DNA from: JAUIGE01 sp045106685
GTDB taxonomy: Bacteria > Bacteroidota > Bacteroidia > J057
Direction: 5' to 3'
Length of the DNA stretch: 47,177 nucleotides
NCBI GenBank assembly: GCA_045106685.1
Contig: JBGCFB010000210.1
Span: 1 to 47,177, forward strand
Within the stretch, counting starts at the first letter, position 1; each line of letters begins with the position of its first letter. Positions 8,356-16,837 of the stretch are shown piece by piece. A program made the position numbers and the translations under genes. Under the pieces are notes generated by a model that saw only the letters and a list, made by a program, of their open reading frames with translations, ran no database searches and was not told the DNA's origin.

Positions 8356-10278
8356 ATGAAAAAACTCTTCCTCCTTCCGCTTGTGTTAATGCTTTGGGGA
8401 GAAAGCAACGTACTGATAGGGCAAGACCGGGCTGTGATTGACAGCCTGCGCGCTCGACTCCCCGAAAATCCTGGCCCTCGTAACACGCAGGATTTGTATA
8501 ATCTCGCCATCGAATTTTCTAAATACGGTGCTGCGCTCGATTCTATTCAGGTAACGCTGGACCAAATTTTGGAAATAGCGGAACGCTATGACCATACCGC
8601 CTCCTATGTCCGCGCCAATTTCCTTCAGGCTATCGTAGCCTACCGCAATCAGGATGTGAAAAAGTCCAAGTACTTTTTTGAACAGGCTCATGCAATTCTG
8701 GACACTTCTTATTATACCGATTGGCAGGTATCTATACCCAATGCTTTGGGAGTTGTGAACGCAGCCCTAGAGTTAAATGACCTTGCCGTCAAGTATTACC
8801 TTGAGGCTATTGCTGTTGCAGAAGCAAACAAGAAGGCCATTGGCTTACCGCAGGCTTGTGGAAATTTGGCTATTCTGTTTGGGAATATGAACGAGACCGA
8901 AAAGGCTATGATCTATTTTCAAAAAGCGATTTCCCTGAATACCAAAAGCAAAAATAAGGTCGGGGCGATTACGAATATGTACAGCCTGAGCGAGATGTTT
9001 CTTAATGAAGACCTACCTGACAGCGCACAGCTTTATGCGGAGCGTGTATTGCAGGAAAGTAAGGCAATTAAGTATAAACTAGGAATCATCCGTGGGCATA
9101 AGAGCCTCGGGAATATTTTTGCCAAAACCCATAAAACTGCGCAGGCAAAATTTCATGCAGATTGGGTGCTTGAACATGCTGAAATGGGCGCAGAAAAACG
9201 CGTTGATCGCCTGTCTGCATTTCGTATTCTTGCTTTGTCAAATGCACAGTCTGGTAGAAGAAGCGCGGCTTATGAAGCTATTGATAGCGCATTATTTATA
9301 CTGAATGCAATCCAGATGCCTTTGTATAATGCTAGTACCTATGAAAATCTCTGTGATGCCTATGAAGCATTAGGGGATTACCAAAAAGCGCTGGTATTGC
9401 ACCGTAAGTTTTATACAATCCAGGATAGTCTTCGCGGAGCGGAAACTCGGAAGCGCGCCCTTTCGATGCTGGAGTTATATGAGACGGAAAAAAAGGAGCG
9501 CGAAATTTTGGGGCTTTCCCTTAAAACAGAAAAGCAGGCTTCCAAGCTCAAGCGCAGGAATCAGCTCCTGTGGTTTTTGGGCGGTATCACCTTACTTACG
9601 ATCCTGGCGATGTATCTCATCTTTCGCCAACGAGCGTTCAAGGCGAGGGAAAAAGCGCTTGAAGCTGAACAGCGACTCTTGCGTATTCAGATGAATCCAC
9701 ACTTCCTGTTCAATGCTCTATCATCGATACAAAATTACCTGTTTGATAAAGATGACATAAAAAAGGCATTGCATTATATGGCTCGTTTTTCGCAACTTAT
9801 GCGCCAAGTACTGGAGTATGGCAGAGAAACCTTTATTAGCCTTGAAGATGAAATCGATACACTCGAAAATTACCTGAGCCTTCAGCAGCTTCGCTATGAT
9901 CAGGCCTTTGATTATGAGATAGAAATTGATCCTTCATTGAATTCCTGGGAGATACGGGTGCCGCCGCTGATGGCGCAGCCTTTTGTGGAGAATGCCATCG
10001 AGCATGGAAAAGTACATGAAGTAGAGAATGGGAAGATTTGGATTCGTTTTTTAAAAGATAAGGATCAAATCAGGCTTGTAGTAGAGGACAATGGGCAGGG
10101 AAGAGCAAAGAGTAAAGTGATCAATGTGGATAAGAAGCATAAGTCTTTAGCGACCAGTATTACCAAAGATCGCCTTGCTGTGCTGGGTGATTTGACGAAG
10201 CGTAAATTCGCTTTTAATATTATCGATTTGCCTAACCGAGGCACCAAGGTTGAATTTGAATTACCTGCTACAGAATAG
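8356..10278 (+). CDS. TPR-containing LytS/YehU-type sensor histidine kinase
   Basis: The 640-residue product has a signal sequence (cleavage likely at VLIG before Gln23) and a periplasmic region of TPR-like helical repeats (about 60-370). A coiled stretch and one membrane segment follow (about 402-424, WFLGGITLLTILAMYLIF). The cytoplasmic His_kinase domain shows MNPHFLFNALSSIQNYLF, in which His near residue 449 is the phospho-acceptor. A HATPase follows with FVENAIEHG and VEDNGQGR. This layout is common in Bacteroidota LytS-type kinases. The response regulator gene begins 2 bases after the stop, so the two are almost certainly a cognate pair in one transcript. The ligand is not predictable; TPRs suggest protein or peptide sensing. 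Confidence 0.92.
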   Translation: MKKLFLLPLVLMLWGESNVLIGQDRAVIDSLRARLPENPGPRNTQDLYNLAIEFSKYGAALDSIQVTLDQILEIAERYDHTASYVRANFLQAIVAYRNQDVKKSKYFFEQAHAILDTSYYTDWQVSIPNALGVVNAALELNDLAVKYYLEAIAVAEANKKAIGLPQACGNLAILFGNMNETEKAMIYFQKAISLNTKSKNKVGAITNMYSLSEMFLNEDLPDSAQLYAERVLQESKAIKYKLGIIRGHKSLGNIFAKTHKTAQAKFHADWVLEHAEMGAEKRVDRLSAFRILALSNAQSGRRSAAYEAIDSALFILNAIQMPLYNASTYENLCDAYEALGDYQKALVLHRKFYTIQDSLRGAETRKRALSMLELYETEKKEREILGLSLKTEKQASKLKRRNQLLWFLGGITLLTILAMYLIFRQRAFKAREKALEAEQRLLRIQMNPHFLFNALSSIQNYLFDKDDIKKALHYMARFSQLMRQVLEYGRETFISLEDEIDTLENYLSLQQLRYDQAFDYEIEIDPSLNSWEIRVPPLMAQPFVENAIEHGKVHEVENGKIWIRFLKDKDQIRLVVEDNGQGRAKSKVINVDKKHKSLATSITKDRLAVLGDLTKRKFAFNIIDLPNRGTKVEFELPATE

Positions 10279-10280
10279 AT

Positions 10281-11036
10281 ATGCGAGCCATAGTTGTCGA
10301 TGATGAGAAAAATGTAAGAGAGGTTCTGGTGAAAATGCTCCATGTGTTTTGTCCAGAAGTAGAAGTCGTGGGACAAGCTGATAATATTGCCAAGGCAACG
10401 GATCTGATGCGTGCCGGCGATTTTGATATAGCCTTTTTGGATATTCAGCTTCAGGACGGGACGAGTCTTGATTTGCTGTACCAATTTCCTGAAAGGAGTT
10501 TCCAATGTGTCTTTGTGACAGCCTATGACCAGTATGCGATCGATGCGTTTCGCCTGAGTGCGATCGACTATCTGCTGAAGCCGGTGAGCCCTGACTTGTT
10601 ACAGGAAGCGGTCGCCAGAGCCAAGCTGTCGATGGGAAAAGGCGCTTCGCCGCAAGCGCTCGAAGTGATCCGCGACTACTTGCGTCCTACGCCATTAGAG
10701 CAACCGCGTATTATCCTGAAAGATGCGGAGAATATGTTCGTGGTGAATATAGCTGAGATTATTCGCTGTGAAGCGGACGGCGGTTATACGCATTTCTCCT
10801 TGCAGGATGGACGACGTATCGTCACTTCCCACAATCTCAAAGAATATGATACGCTTCTAAAGCCGCTCGGCTTTGTGCGGGCGCATCACGCGCATTTGGT
10901 CAACACCCGCCATATCGTCAATTTTTCACGCCAGGATGGGGGCATGCTCCATATGACAAACAACGATCTCGTACCCGTTTCGCACCGCAAGCGCGAGGCT
11001 TTGCTTAAGGCGATTCAGGGTGGCGCGATAAATTGA
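10281..11036 (+). CDS. LytTR-family response regulator
   Basis: The 251-residue product has an N-terminal receiver domain with the acidic pair VVDDEK (residues 5-10), phospho-acceptor Asp54 in FLDIQLQDG, Thr in FVTAYD and Lys near residue 100 in LLKPVSP. A LytTR DNA-binding domain (about 145-248) follows, with typical phrases RCEADGGYTHFSL, LKEYDTLL, FVRAHHAHLVN and PVSHRKREALL. It would bind DNA as a beta-type regulator when phosphorylated by the kinase encoded just upstream. Start and stop are unambiguous. The hybrid kinase gene follows after 66 bases and may be a target or a separate system. Confidence 0.93.
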   Translation: MRAIVVDDEKNVREVLVKMLHVFCPEVEVVGQADNIAKATDLMRAGDFDIAFLDIQLQDGTSLDLLYQFPERSFQCVFVTAYDQYAIDAFRLSAIDYLLKPVSPDLLQEAVARAKLSMGKGASPQALEVIRDYLRPTPLEQPRIILKDAENMFVVNIAEIIRCEADGGYTHFSLQDGRRIVTSHNLKEYDTLLKPLGFVRAHHAHLVNTRHIVNFSRQDGGMLHMTNNDLVPVSHRKREALLKAIQGGAIN

Positions 11037-11065
11037 GAAAAGAAAGAGTCGTTTTTTTCTTCAGA

Positions 11066-11099
11066 GCGAAATAGCACCGAGTAAATCGCTATTTTTCGC
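11066..11099 (+). repeat. Hairpin just upstream of the hybrid kinase start
   Basis: GCGAAATAG (11066-11074) pairs with CTATTTTTCGC (11089-11099) with a two-base bulge. It ends 3 bases before the ATG at 11103. It has no U-tract after it, so it is less terminator-like than the hairpin at 8314. Confidence 0.4.
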
Positions 11100-11102
11100 A
11101 TT

Positions 11103-13955
11103 ATGAAATCACTCTCCTTCCTGATCCTTGGTTTGCTATCATGTCTTTGGACAATGGGGCAGGGAGATGCTGGCCAGTCCGTCAGTCCGGTTTATCAGAT
11201 AAACTCCTTCCAACACGAGATCGATCTGCATGATTTCACGGATGTGATGTTTGACGCACCGGATAAACTTTCTCCGGAAGCGATCATAGCTGGAGAGGTG
11301 CAAAAGCCGTGGCGCTCGCTTAAAAGTGCGAGAACAAACAAGTTTCATTCTGACAGTCTTCCCTGGGCCAGAATCTCGATTCAGAATAATCTTGACGAGC
11401 CGACACTTTGGAACCTCACATTCAACTATATCGCCGATAGCATTTTCGTATATATTGTGGATCAGCAGGGAAGTGTAGAGCGTTTTTTGGTAGGAAAAAC
11501 AGTTACACCATCAAGAACCCATACAGGGATCGATTTTCTGGATGAACATTATGATTCCAAAATGCCCGTCTTTTTTCGCCTGAAAAATGGAGAACCCAAA
11601 ACCATCTATTACCAAACTTATAATACCACGAATGGAAGCACCTGGCTTGTTCCTAAGCTTCGTTCGCTGGAGAATATTTACTTCCATCAATCTGAGCAGC
11701 GAGGGCGCTATGTCAAAGCATTTTTTTACCAGGGAATGATATGGATGTTTATTCTGCTCAACCTGCTTATTTTCTTCTTTTATAAAGACAAAAGCTATCT
11801 CTATCTGGCTCTGTATGCTCTATGCTTTTCTTTTCCCAATGACATTTCATCGGTTGCATATGCCGTGAAAACCTGGATGCCTGAAATGCCTTTTATGGTA
11901 AGCTTTCGCTGGGTGGTGCTGAATCCGTTGGTGTATGTGACTGCGTCGCTTTTTATGCGATCGTACCTCAACACCAAGTCTGACTATCCGCGGTCCGATC
12001 GTTACCTCTCTATTATGATTGGTATTGGCTGGATATATCTTGCAGCGAGCGTTATCAACTATATACTCACAGATCGTAATGCTATTAACAATTCATTTGT
12101 CTATAGTGCTGGAATGTCAGTTATCGCGGCGGTTATTTTTGTGCTGGTCTTCCTCGATTTATATAAAGTAAAAAAGACCAATATCCGTTTTTGGTTAGCT
12201 GGTATGATCTGGTTACTGGTATTTCACTTAATACCGGTCATTCCCATGCTATTAGGCAATTCCGAATTTAGCTACGCGGTTGATTCGTTTTTTCATCCTT
12301 TTGCAGCTACTGGAATTGGCGTTTTGGGGCAAATATTCATCTTTACGCTGGGCCTTGGTTTTCAGTCACGCGAAATCGCTCAAGAGAAAGAAACGCTTCA
12401 GTCGCGCGATGAACTTAAGTCCCGCTTTTTTGCCAATATCTCCCACGAATTCCGCACCCCGCTTACGCTCGTCCTCGGACCTTTGGCACAACTCATCGAA
12501 AAGGCAAAAGACCCGGAAGAGAAGCAACTGCTTACGCTCGCCCATCGCAATGCCAGCAGACAGCTGGAGCTTGTCAATCAGATATTGGACCTTTCGAAAC
12601 TTGAGTCGGGAAAAATGAAGCTTCAGGCTCAGGAAAGGGACTTTATACCGGCATTAAAAGGAATGGTCTTTTCATACGAGTCCCTCGCTGAGCAGCGCGA
12701 TATTCAGTTGGTGCTGGACTGCGATGATGAGGAAGTGATGGTATTTGTAGACAAAGAAAAGATAGAAACCATTTTTTATAACCTGCTTTCCAATTCCTTC
12801 AAATTTACACCTGACGGCGGCATCATCGCCGTGCGGCAATACGCCAATGCGAACAGCCTTGGTATTCAGATTTCCGATACCGGTGTCGGGATTGCAAAGG
12901 AAAAGCTTGACCATATTTTTGATCGCTTTTTTCAAGCTGAAACAGGCCTGAATGAGCAAGAAGGAACAGGAATAGGACTTGCGCTGGTAAAAGAGCTTGT
13001 GGCGCTTCACGGAGGGACCATTTCTGTGCATAGCGAAGTAGGGGAGGGGACCGCGTTTACGATCAAACTTCCTCGTGGGAAGGCGCATTTGTCACCGGAA
13101 GATATTATTCAGAATGATCTTCCTGAGGTAGAACATTTTGTGTTGCCGGCCATCGATTCTGAGGAGTTGGATGTGTTGGAAAAAAGCGATCAAGATAACG
13201 GATTGCCGCATCTTCTCATCATCGAGGACAATGCCGACATGCGCGCATTTATTCGTCAAGGTCTGGAAGGGATGTTCCACATCAGCGAAGCTATCGACGG
13301 TGAAGATGGTATCGCACAGGCTGTTGCCGACCTGCCCGATCTTATTATAAGCGATGTCATGATGCCCAAAAAAGACGGTTATGAGGTTTGTAAAATCCTC
13401 AAGCAAGACGTCAGGACTAGTCATATTCCGGTGGTGTTGCTCACTGCTAAAGCTGCTCCGGAAGCGAAGCTTGAGGGGTTGGATACTGGAGCAGATGATT
13501 ATGTGATCAAGCCTTTTGATGCGAAGGAACTCGCCACCCGTGCGCGTAATCTGATTCAGTTGCGGAAGCAGTTGAGAAGCCGCTTTGCCGAGTCGGTTTT
13601 GCTTCAGCCTAGTGAGGTCACCACCAATTCGATTGATACTGAGTTTTTGGAAAAAGCGCTTGCGATTGTAGAGGCAAATATGAATAATGAAGCGTTCAGC
13701 ATTGATATCCTGTCGACGGAAATAGGCATGAGCAAAGCAAACCTAAATCGTAAGCTGCGCGCCCTCACCAGCCAGTCGACCAATAAGTTTATTCAATCCA
13801 TTCGCTTACAGCGCGCCGCTGATCTATTGAAGCAAAAAGCAGGAACCGTTTCGGATATCGCTTTCCAGACGGGCTTCAGTAGTACCGCTTATTTTGTGAA
13901 ATGCTTTAAAGATCAATTTGGGGTTACGCCAGGGAATTATGGGGATGCGTCGTAG
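11103..13955 (+). CDS. 7TMR-DISM hybrid histidine kinase with REC and AraC DNA-binding domain
   Basis: This 950-residue protein holds a whole two-component system in one chain. A signal peptide (cleavage likely at WTMG before Gln20) precedes a beta-rich periplasmic 7TMR-DISMED2-like sensor (about 30-190) and seven membrane helices (about 205-425). A HisKA domain follows with SHEFRTPLTLVLGPL (His near 449), then HATPase with NLLSNSFKFTPDGG, DTGVGI and GTGIGLALVKEL. A receiver domain has Asp near 751 in SDVMMPKKDGYEV. The C-terminal AraC helix-turn-helix has SDIAFQTGFSSTAYFVKCFKDQFGV-type sequence. DISMED2 domains often bind carbohydrate. It follows the LytS/LytTR pair on the same strand. Confidence 0.94.
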   Translation: MKSLSFLILGLLSCLWTMGQGDAGQSVSPVYQINSFQHEIDLHDFTDVMFDAPDKLSPEAIIAGEVQKPWRSLKSARTNKFHSDSLPWARISIQNNLDEPTLWNLTFNYIADSIFVYIVDQQGSVERFLVGKTVTPSRTHTGIDFLDEHYDSKMPVFFRLKNGEPKTIYYQTYNTTNGSTWLVPKLRSLENIYFHQSEQRGRYVKAFFYQGMIWMFILLNLLIFFFYKDKSYLYLALYALCFSFPNDISSVAYAVKTWMPEMPFMVSFRWVVLNPLVYVTASLFMRSYLNTKSDYPRSDRYLSIMIGIGWIYLAASVINYILTDRNAINNSFVYSAGMSVIAAVIFVLVFLDLYKVKKTNIRFWLAGMIWLLVFHLIPVIPMLLGNSEFSYAVDSFFHPFAATGIGVLGQIFIFTLGLGFQSREIAQEKETLQSRDELKSRFFANISHEFRTPLTLVLGPLAQLIEKAKDPEEKQLLTLAHRNASRQLELVNQILDLSKLESGKMKLQAQERDFIPALKGMVFSYESLAEQRDIQLVLDCDDEEVMVFVDKEKIETIFYNLLSNSFKFTPDGGIIAVRQYANANSLGIQISDTGVGIAKEKLDHIFDRFFQAETGLNEQEGTGIGLALVKELVALHGGTISVHSEVGEGTAFTIKLPRGKAHLSPEDIIQNDLPEVEHFVLPAIDSEELDVLEKSDQDNGLPHLLIIEDNADMRAFIRQGLEGMFHISEAIDGEDGIAQAVADLPDLIISDVMMPKKDGYEVCKILKQDVRTSHIPVVLLTAKAAPEAKLEGLDTGADDYVIKPFDAKELATRARNLIQLRKQLRSRFAESVLLQPSEVTTNSIDTEFLEKALAIVEANMNNEAFSIDILSTEIGMSKANLNRKLRALTSQSTNKFIQSIRLQRAADLLKQKAGTVSDIAFQTGFSSTAYFVKCFKDQFGVTPGNYGDAS

Positions 13956-13961
13956 ATACAG

Positions 13962-14048
13962 GCATGTGTGGTTGTAGCGATAATGCATGTGTGGTTGTAG
14001 AGAAAAGGCATGCCTTTTCTCTACGGCCCAAACGCCTTTTCTCTACGG
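13962..14048. repeat. Nested repeats with a 28-bp perfect palindrome
   Basis: GCATGTGTGGTTGTAG occurs twice (13962-13977 and 13985-14000). A perfect 28-bp palindrome spans 13997-14024, centred on AGGCATGCCT. The 15-mer GCCTTTTCTCTACGG occurs at 14012 and 14034. The block lies between the hybrid kinase stop and the next gene. It can form a cruciform or a strong hairpin but lacks a T-tract. Confidence 0.8.
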
Positions 14049-14147
14049 AAACGCCGATTTTGATATGATTTGATTCAATTTTGATACAGCCTTTTGAGGC
14101 CAGCAGGCACCTTTGTCTCATTCTTTTCTATCTAAATAATTGAAACA

Positions 14148-15323
14148 ATGAGACACACAATTTTACTCTCAACACTGCTCCTTTTCGTATGTAGCGCCTA
14201 TGCACAGGTGACCATCGACCAGTCGAATTTTCCACGTCAGGCTACCTTCCTTGATTCCTTTGCCGTCGCAAGCGCCAATGGAAACGGGATTCCTAGCCAC
14301 GGTGCTTCGCAGACATGGGATTACAGCACGATTTTGAATGTAGGCTTGCTCACCAGCTTGCATACTGACGCTACCAATAATACAGACTTCCCGGACGCAC
14401 TTGAGTATTCGGATATCGAACTTGGCTTTTTGAGTTTTGTATTTCCTGTAAGGGCCTATAATGCAGTCGATGCAAATGGGTTTTATGATTACGGACGCGA
14501 AGTTTATGGAGCGGGTTTTTCGGTTACTCCGATTTCAGGCGGCGCTACGGATTCTTTGTTTTTTCCAGCAAATAAATCGGTGTTTAATGATCGTCGTGAT
14601 TTTGTTCAGTTCCCAGCCACCTATCAAAGCAGGTGGTCTCAAACATCTAACGATAACACGAATTTTGAGCTTTCAATTGCTGCGTTTGGGTTAAATAAAA
14701 CTCCGGGTTTTCAAAGACGCAACCTAGTCCAGACACGTGAGGTGGTAGGCCACGGGCAGCTTATTATTCCCATGCTCAATGGCAATCCTTCAGCACCGAT
14801 GGATGTCTTGCTTATCAGAGAGACCCGCATGATATCAGATAGCTTTTATCTCGGAGGCGCTCCTGCGCCGGTGGCACTTATGAATGCCTTTGGCATAAGC
14901 CAAGGCCAATCGTTTGGGGATAGTACATACTACTTCTATCGTCCAGGTTTCCCTGTTCCATTAATGCGGATAGGCCTGCCGGATGCAACTGAGCCTGTAC
15001 CTGTTTTCTCTTTTCGCCCACAAGGCGCGCTCACCACAACCGGTATTACCAAAGCCTTGGATGTAGACTATGTCGCGCTTTCTCCAAATCCAACTACCAA
15101 AGGCCAGAAGCTAAGCTTTACAACTACCTCGCCGATTGGCATGGGAAGGATTCATATGTATGACACTCAAGGCCGCAAGGTTGAAGTTTTGACAGTGAGA
15201 TCCAGCGGAGCCAGACAATACGAAAGTACGCTTCCCGGTACGCTGCCTTCTGGCCTGTATTTTTACTCGATTATCAATCAGGAAGGAATACTCAAAGGTC
15301 AGGGCAAGCTCATGATTCAGTAG
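14148..15323 (+). CDS. Exported protein of unknown function with T9SS sorting domain
   Basis: The 391-residue product has a signal peptide (cleavage after CSAYA, giving N-terminal Gln20). A beta-rich middle region matches no family I know. The C-terminal T9SS type A sorting domain (about 305-391) shows the expected pattern: LSPNPT near its start, MYDTQGRKV in the middle, and LPSGLYFYSI with GKLMIQ at the end. It would be secreted across the outer membrane and then attached to the surface or released. It stands alone, with a repeat-rich gap before it and a 360-base gap after it. The opening phrase of the mature part (DQSNFPRQATFLDSF) recalls other Bacteroidota T9SS cargo, but I can assign no activity. 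Confidence 0.85.
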   Translation: MRHTILLSTLLLFVCSAYAQVTIDQSNFPRQATFLDSFAVASANGNGIPSHGASQTWDYSTILNVGLLTSLHTDATNNTDFPDALEYSDIELGFLSFVFPVRAYNAVDANGFYDYGREVYGAGFSVTPISGGATDSLFFPANKSVFNDRRDFVQFPATYQSRWSQTSNDNTNFELSIAAFGLNKTPGFQRRNLVQTREVVGHGQLIIPMLNGNPSAPMDVLLIRETRMISDSFYLGGAPAPVALMNAFGISQGQSFGDSTYYFYRPGFPVPLMRIGLPDATEPVPVFSFRPQGALTTTGITKALDVDYVALSPNPTTKGQKLSFTTTSPIGMGRIHMYDTQGRKVEVLTVRSSGARQYESTLPGTLPSGLYFYSIINQEGILKGQGKLMIQ

Positions 15324-15683
15324 AATTGCATGTTTATTGGATAGAAACGTCTTTACGAGCTGAGGCTTGTGGAGGCGTTTCTTGCATGTGGAGGTGATTT
15401 ATTAGATTGTTTACACCCTGTTGCACAGTCTTAAAAAGAGTGGCCCTCCCCATGCAATCGTGAAAAGAATAAGTGCTGAAGCCACAAGAATCGATTTCAC
15501 AAGCCTTATCCTCTTTTAAATCCTAGAAACGAAAGAGGAAGTCTTAATCAATATTCATGAAGCTTTAGCGCCTAATATCTACCACTATTGCCAGGTCATT
15601 TATGGCTTGGCTCAGTAGGTGACCGGTAAGGTTGAAAACTTTTTGATAGCTTTACTACCCTCACAAAACCTAACCCAATAGAC
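15324..15683. other. Gap of 360 bases without a supported gene
   Basis: It contains a weak hairpin (GAAACGTC near 15345 against GGCGTTTC near 15374) that could terminate the gene at 14148. It also holds a 29-codon minus-strand frame (15411-15500, GTG start) with a hydrophobic centre that I do not trust as a gene. No consensus promoter is evident before the tail-tube-like gene, although TAGCTTTA near 15646 is one base off the -7 pattern. Confidence 0.5.
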
Positions 15684-16118
15684 ATGAATACAGGATTTTA
15701 TTTTAACCTCAAGCTTGGCAATGACTCCATTCAGTTTCAGGAGGTCAGCGGTCTCAGTATGGAAATGGGTGTAGAGGAGGTCGCGGAAGGTGGGGAAAAT
15801 CGCTTCAAGTATAGATTGCCCTCAGCAGCGAAGTTCAGTAATTTAGTATTAAAGCGAGGGCTTGCTGAAAAGGATAATATACTGCTTGGATGGGTGAATA
15901 AAACGCTTGAAGAAAACCTCACCAGCATGATTGAACCTAAAAACATAAGGGTGGAGCTACTTGATGCAAACCAGAATGTCCTGATGGCTTGGGAATTTTA
16001 TAATGCCTATCCTGTAAAAGCAGACTTCAGTTCATTAAACAATAACGAGGGCGAAGTTGGAATTGAATCACTGGAGTTCACCTATAGTTATTTTGAAAAA
16101 CAACCAATCTCCAGCTAA
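15684..16118 (+). CDS. Phage tail-tube-like protein (T4 gp19 / eCIS inner-tube family)
   Basis: At 144 residues it has the length and signature of the gp19-type tube family. The N-terminus binds the ring core (FYFNLKLGND-SIQFQEVSGLSMEMGVEEVAEGG). The middle has RLPSAAKFSNLVLKRGL and LLGWVNKTLEEN. The end has VELLDANQNVLMAWEFYNAYPVKADFSSLN and IESLEFTYSYF. Relatives form the hexameric inner tube of contractile phage tails and of extracellular contractile injection systems, which in Bacteroidota often carry several tube paralogues. No sheath, baseplate, spike, AAA ATPase or other phage gene is near, so this is an orphan copy. It could be a distant-acting tube paralogue or a relic. It converges on the DUF2071 gene with a 1-base gap. 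Confidence 0.85.
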   Translation: MNTGFYFNLKLGNDSIQFQEVSGLSMEMGVEEVAEGGENRFKYRLPSAAKFSNLVLKRGLAEKDNILLGWVNKTLEENLTSMIEPKNIRVELLDANQNVLMAWEFYNAYPVKADFSSLNNNEGEVGIESLEFTYSYFEKQPISS

Positions 16119-16119
16119 G

Positions 16120-16827
16120 CTATAATCGCCGCTTATTCTCAATACTGATAGCCGAGCCTTCTGCCAGTAGGACAGACTTTGGTTCTGTTTGATCGAGCGC
16201 TGCAAAGGCGTCTCCATATTGCGCTTTGAAGTCCACATCAATATCGTAGCTCGTCACAGGATAATGCTCCCAGCGAGGATGAATAACTTCGTATTCGAAT
16301 GTTTTTTGAGGATTTACACCTGTATACCCCCAATAATGTTCAGTGATAAATTCCTCTTCACTGCCTGGTAGAATGGGCTGGGCTATGGCGGAAGCCTGTA
16401 CTTCGAGATGGTTTGCCCTTCCCTTATTTTTCCAATTATAGCGGATGAGCTGCTCCTTCTCGCCGACTTCCCAGCGGTGACTCATCCTGCGAGTAATATA
16501 ATGCTCGTGGTATAAGGTGTTTGCAAGCAATGTGACCGCAGGTTTTGGTACGATCTCATGAATGAAAACTACGCCTCGCTTCCATACGCCCTGGTCTTTA
16601 TGGCGGACATAGAAGCGCAGATTTACTTCTTCAAAGTTAACGTGAAACGGTACCGGTATTCCCAGCACTTTCACATCCACAAACATAAATCCGATCAGGC
16701 TGGCATAGTGGGTTCCGTTCCAAACATCAAGCTCGGTATTGTAAGGAACAAATGGCTTGAGCATATCGGGGTCAACCGCATAATTGGCCATGGCCAGTTT
16801 TTTCCATCCTGCGGTTAAGAAGCTCAT
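16120..16827 (-). CDS. DUF2071 / YqjF-family protein
   Basis: The 235-residue product matches the YqjF-like DUF2071 family, which is related to the acetoacetate-decarboxylase-like fold. Typical phrases are LTAGWKKLAMANYAVDPDMLKPFVP at the N-terminus, TELDVWNGTHYASLIGFMF, VNFEEVNLRFYVRH and RGVVFIHEIVPK. It has no signal peptide or membrane segment, so it is cytoplasmic. The biochemical role of the family is not established. It lies 10 bases after the Ycf48-like gene on the same strand and may be co-transcribed with it. Its stop is one base from the stop of the convergent tail-tube-like gene, leaving no room for a terminator between them. Confidence 0.85.
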   Translation of the reverse strand: MSFLTAGWKKLAMANYAVDPDMLKPFVPYNTELDVWNGTHYASLIGFMFVDVKVLGIPVPFHVNFEEVNLRFYVRHKDQGVWKRGVVFIHEIVPKPAVTLLANTLYHEHYITRRMSHRWEVGEKEQLIRYNWKNKGRANHLEVQASAIAQPILPGSEEEFITEHYWGYTGVNPQKTFEYEVIHPRWEHYPVTSYDIDVDFKAQYGDAFAALDQTEPKSVLLAEGSAISIENKRRL

Positions 16828-16837
16828 GGTATAAAGA

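Noticed and set aside
15411..15500. 29-codon minus-strand frame with a hydrophobic core (GTG start)
   Set aside because: It has no promoter, ribosome-binding signal or recognisable family, and this length occurs by chance.
15684..16118. A prophage around the tail-tube-like gene
   Set aside because: No integrase, capsid, terminase, portal or lysis gene is nearby, and the flanking genes are ordinary chromosomal ones.
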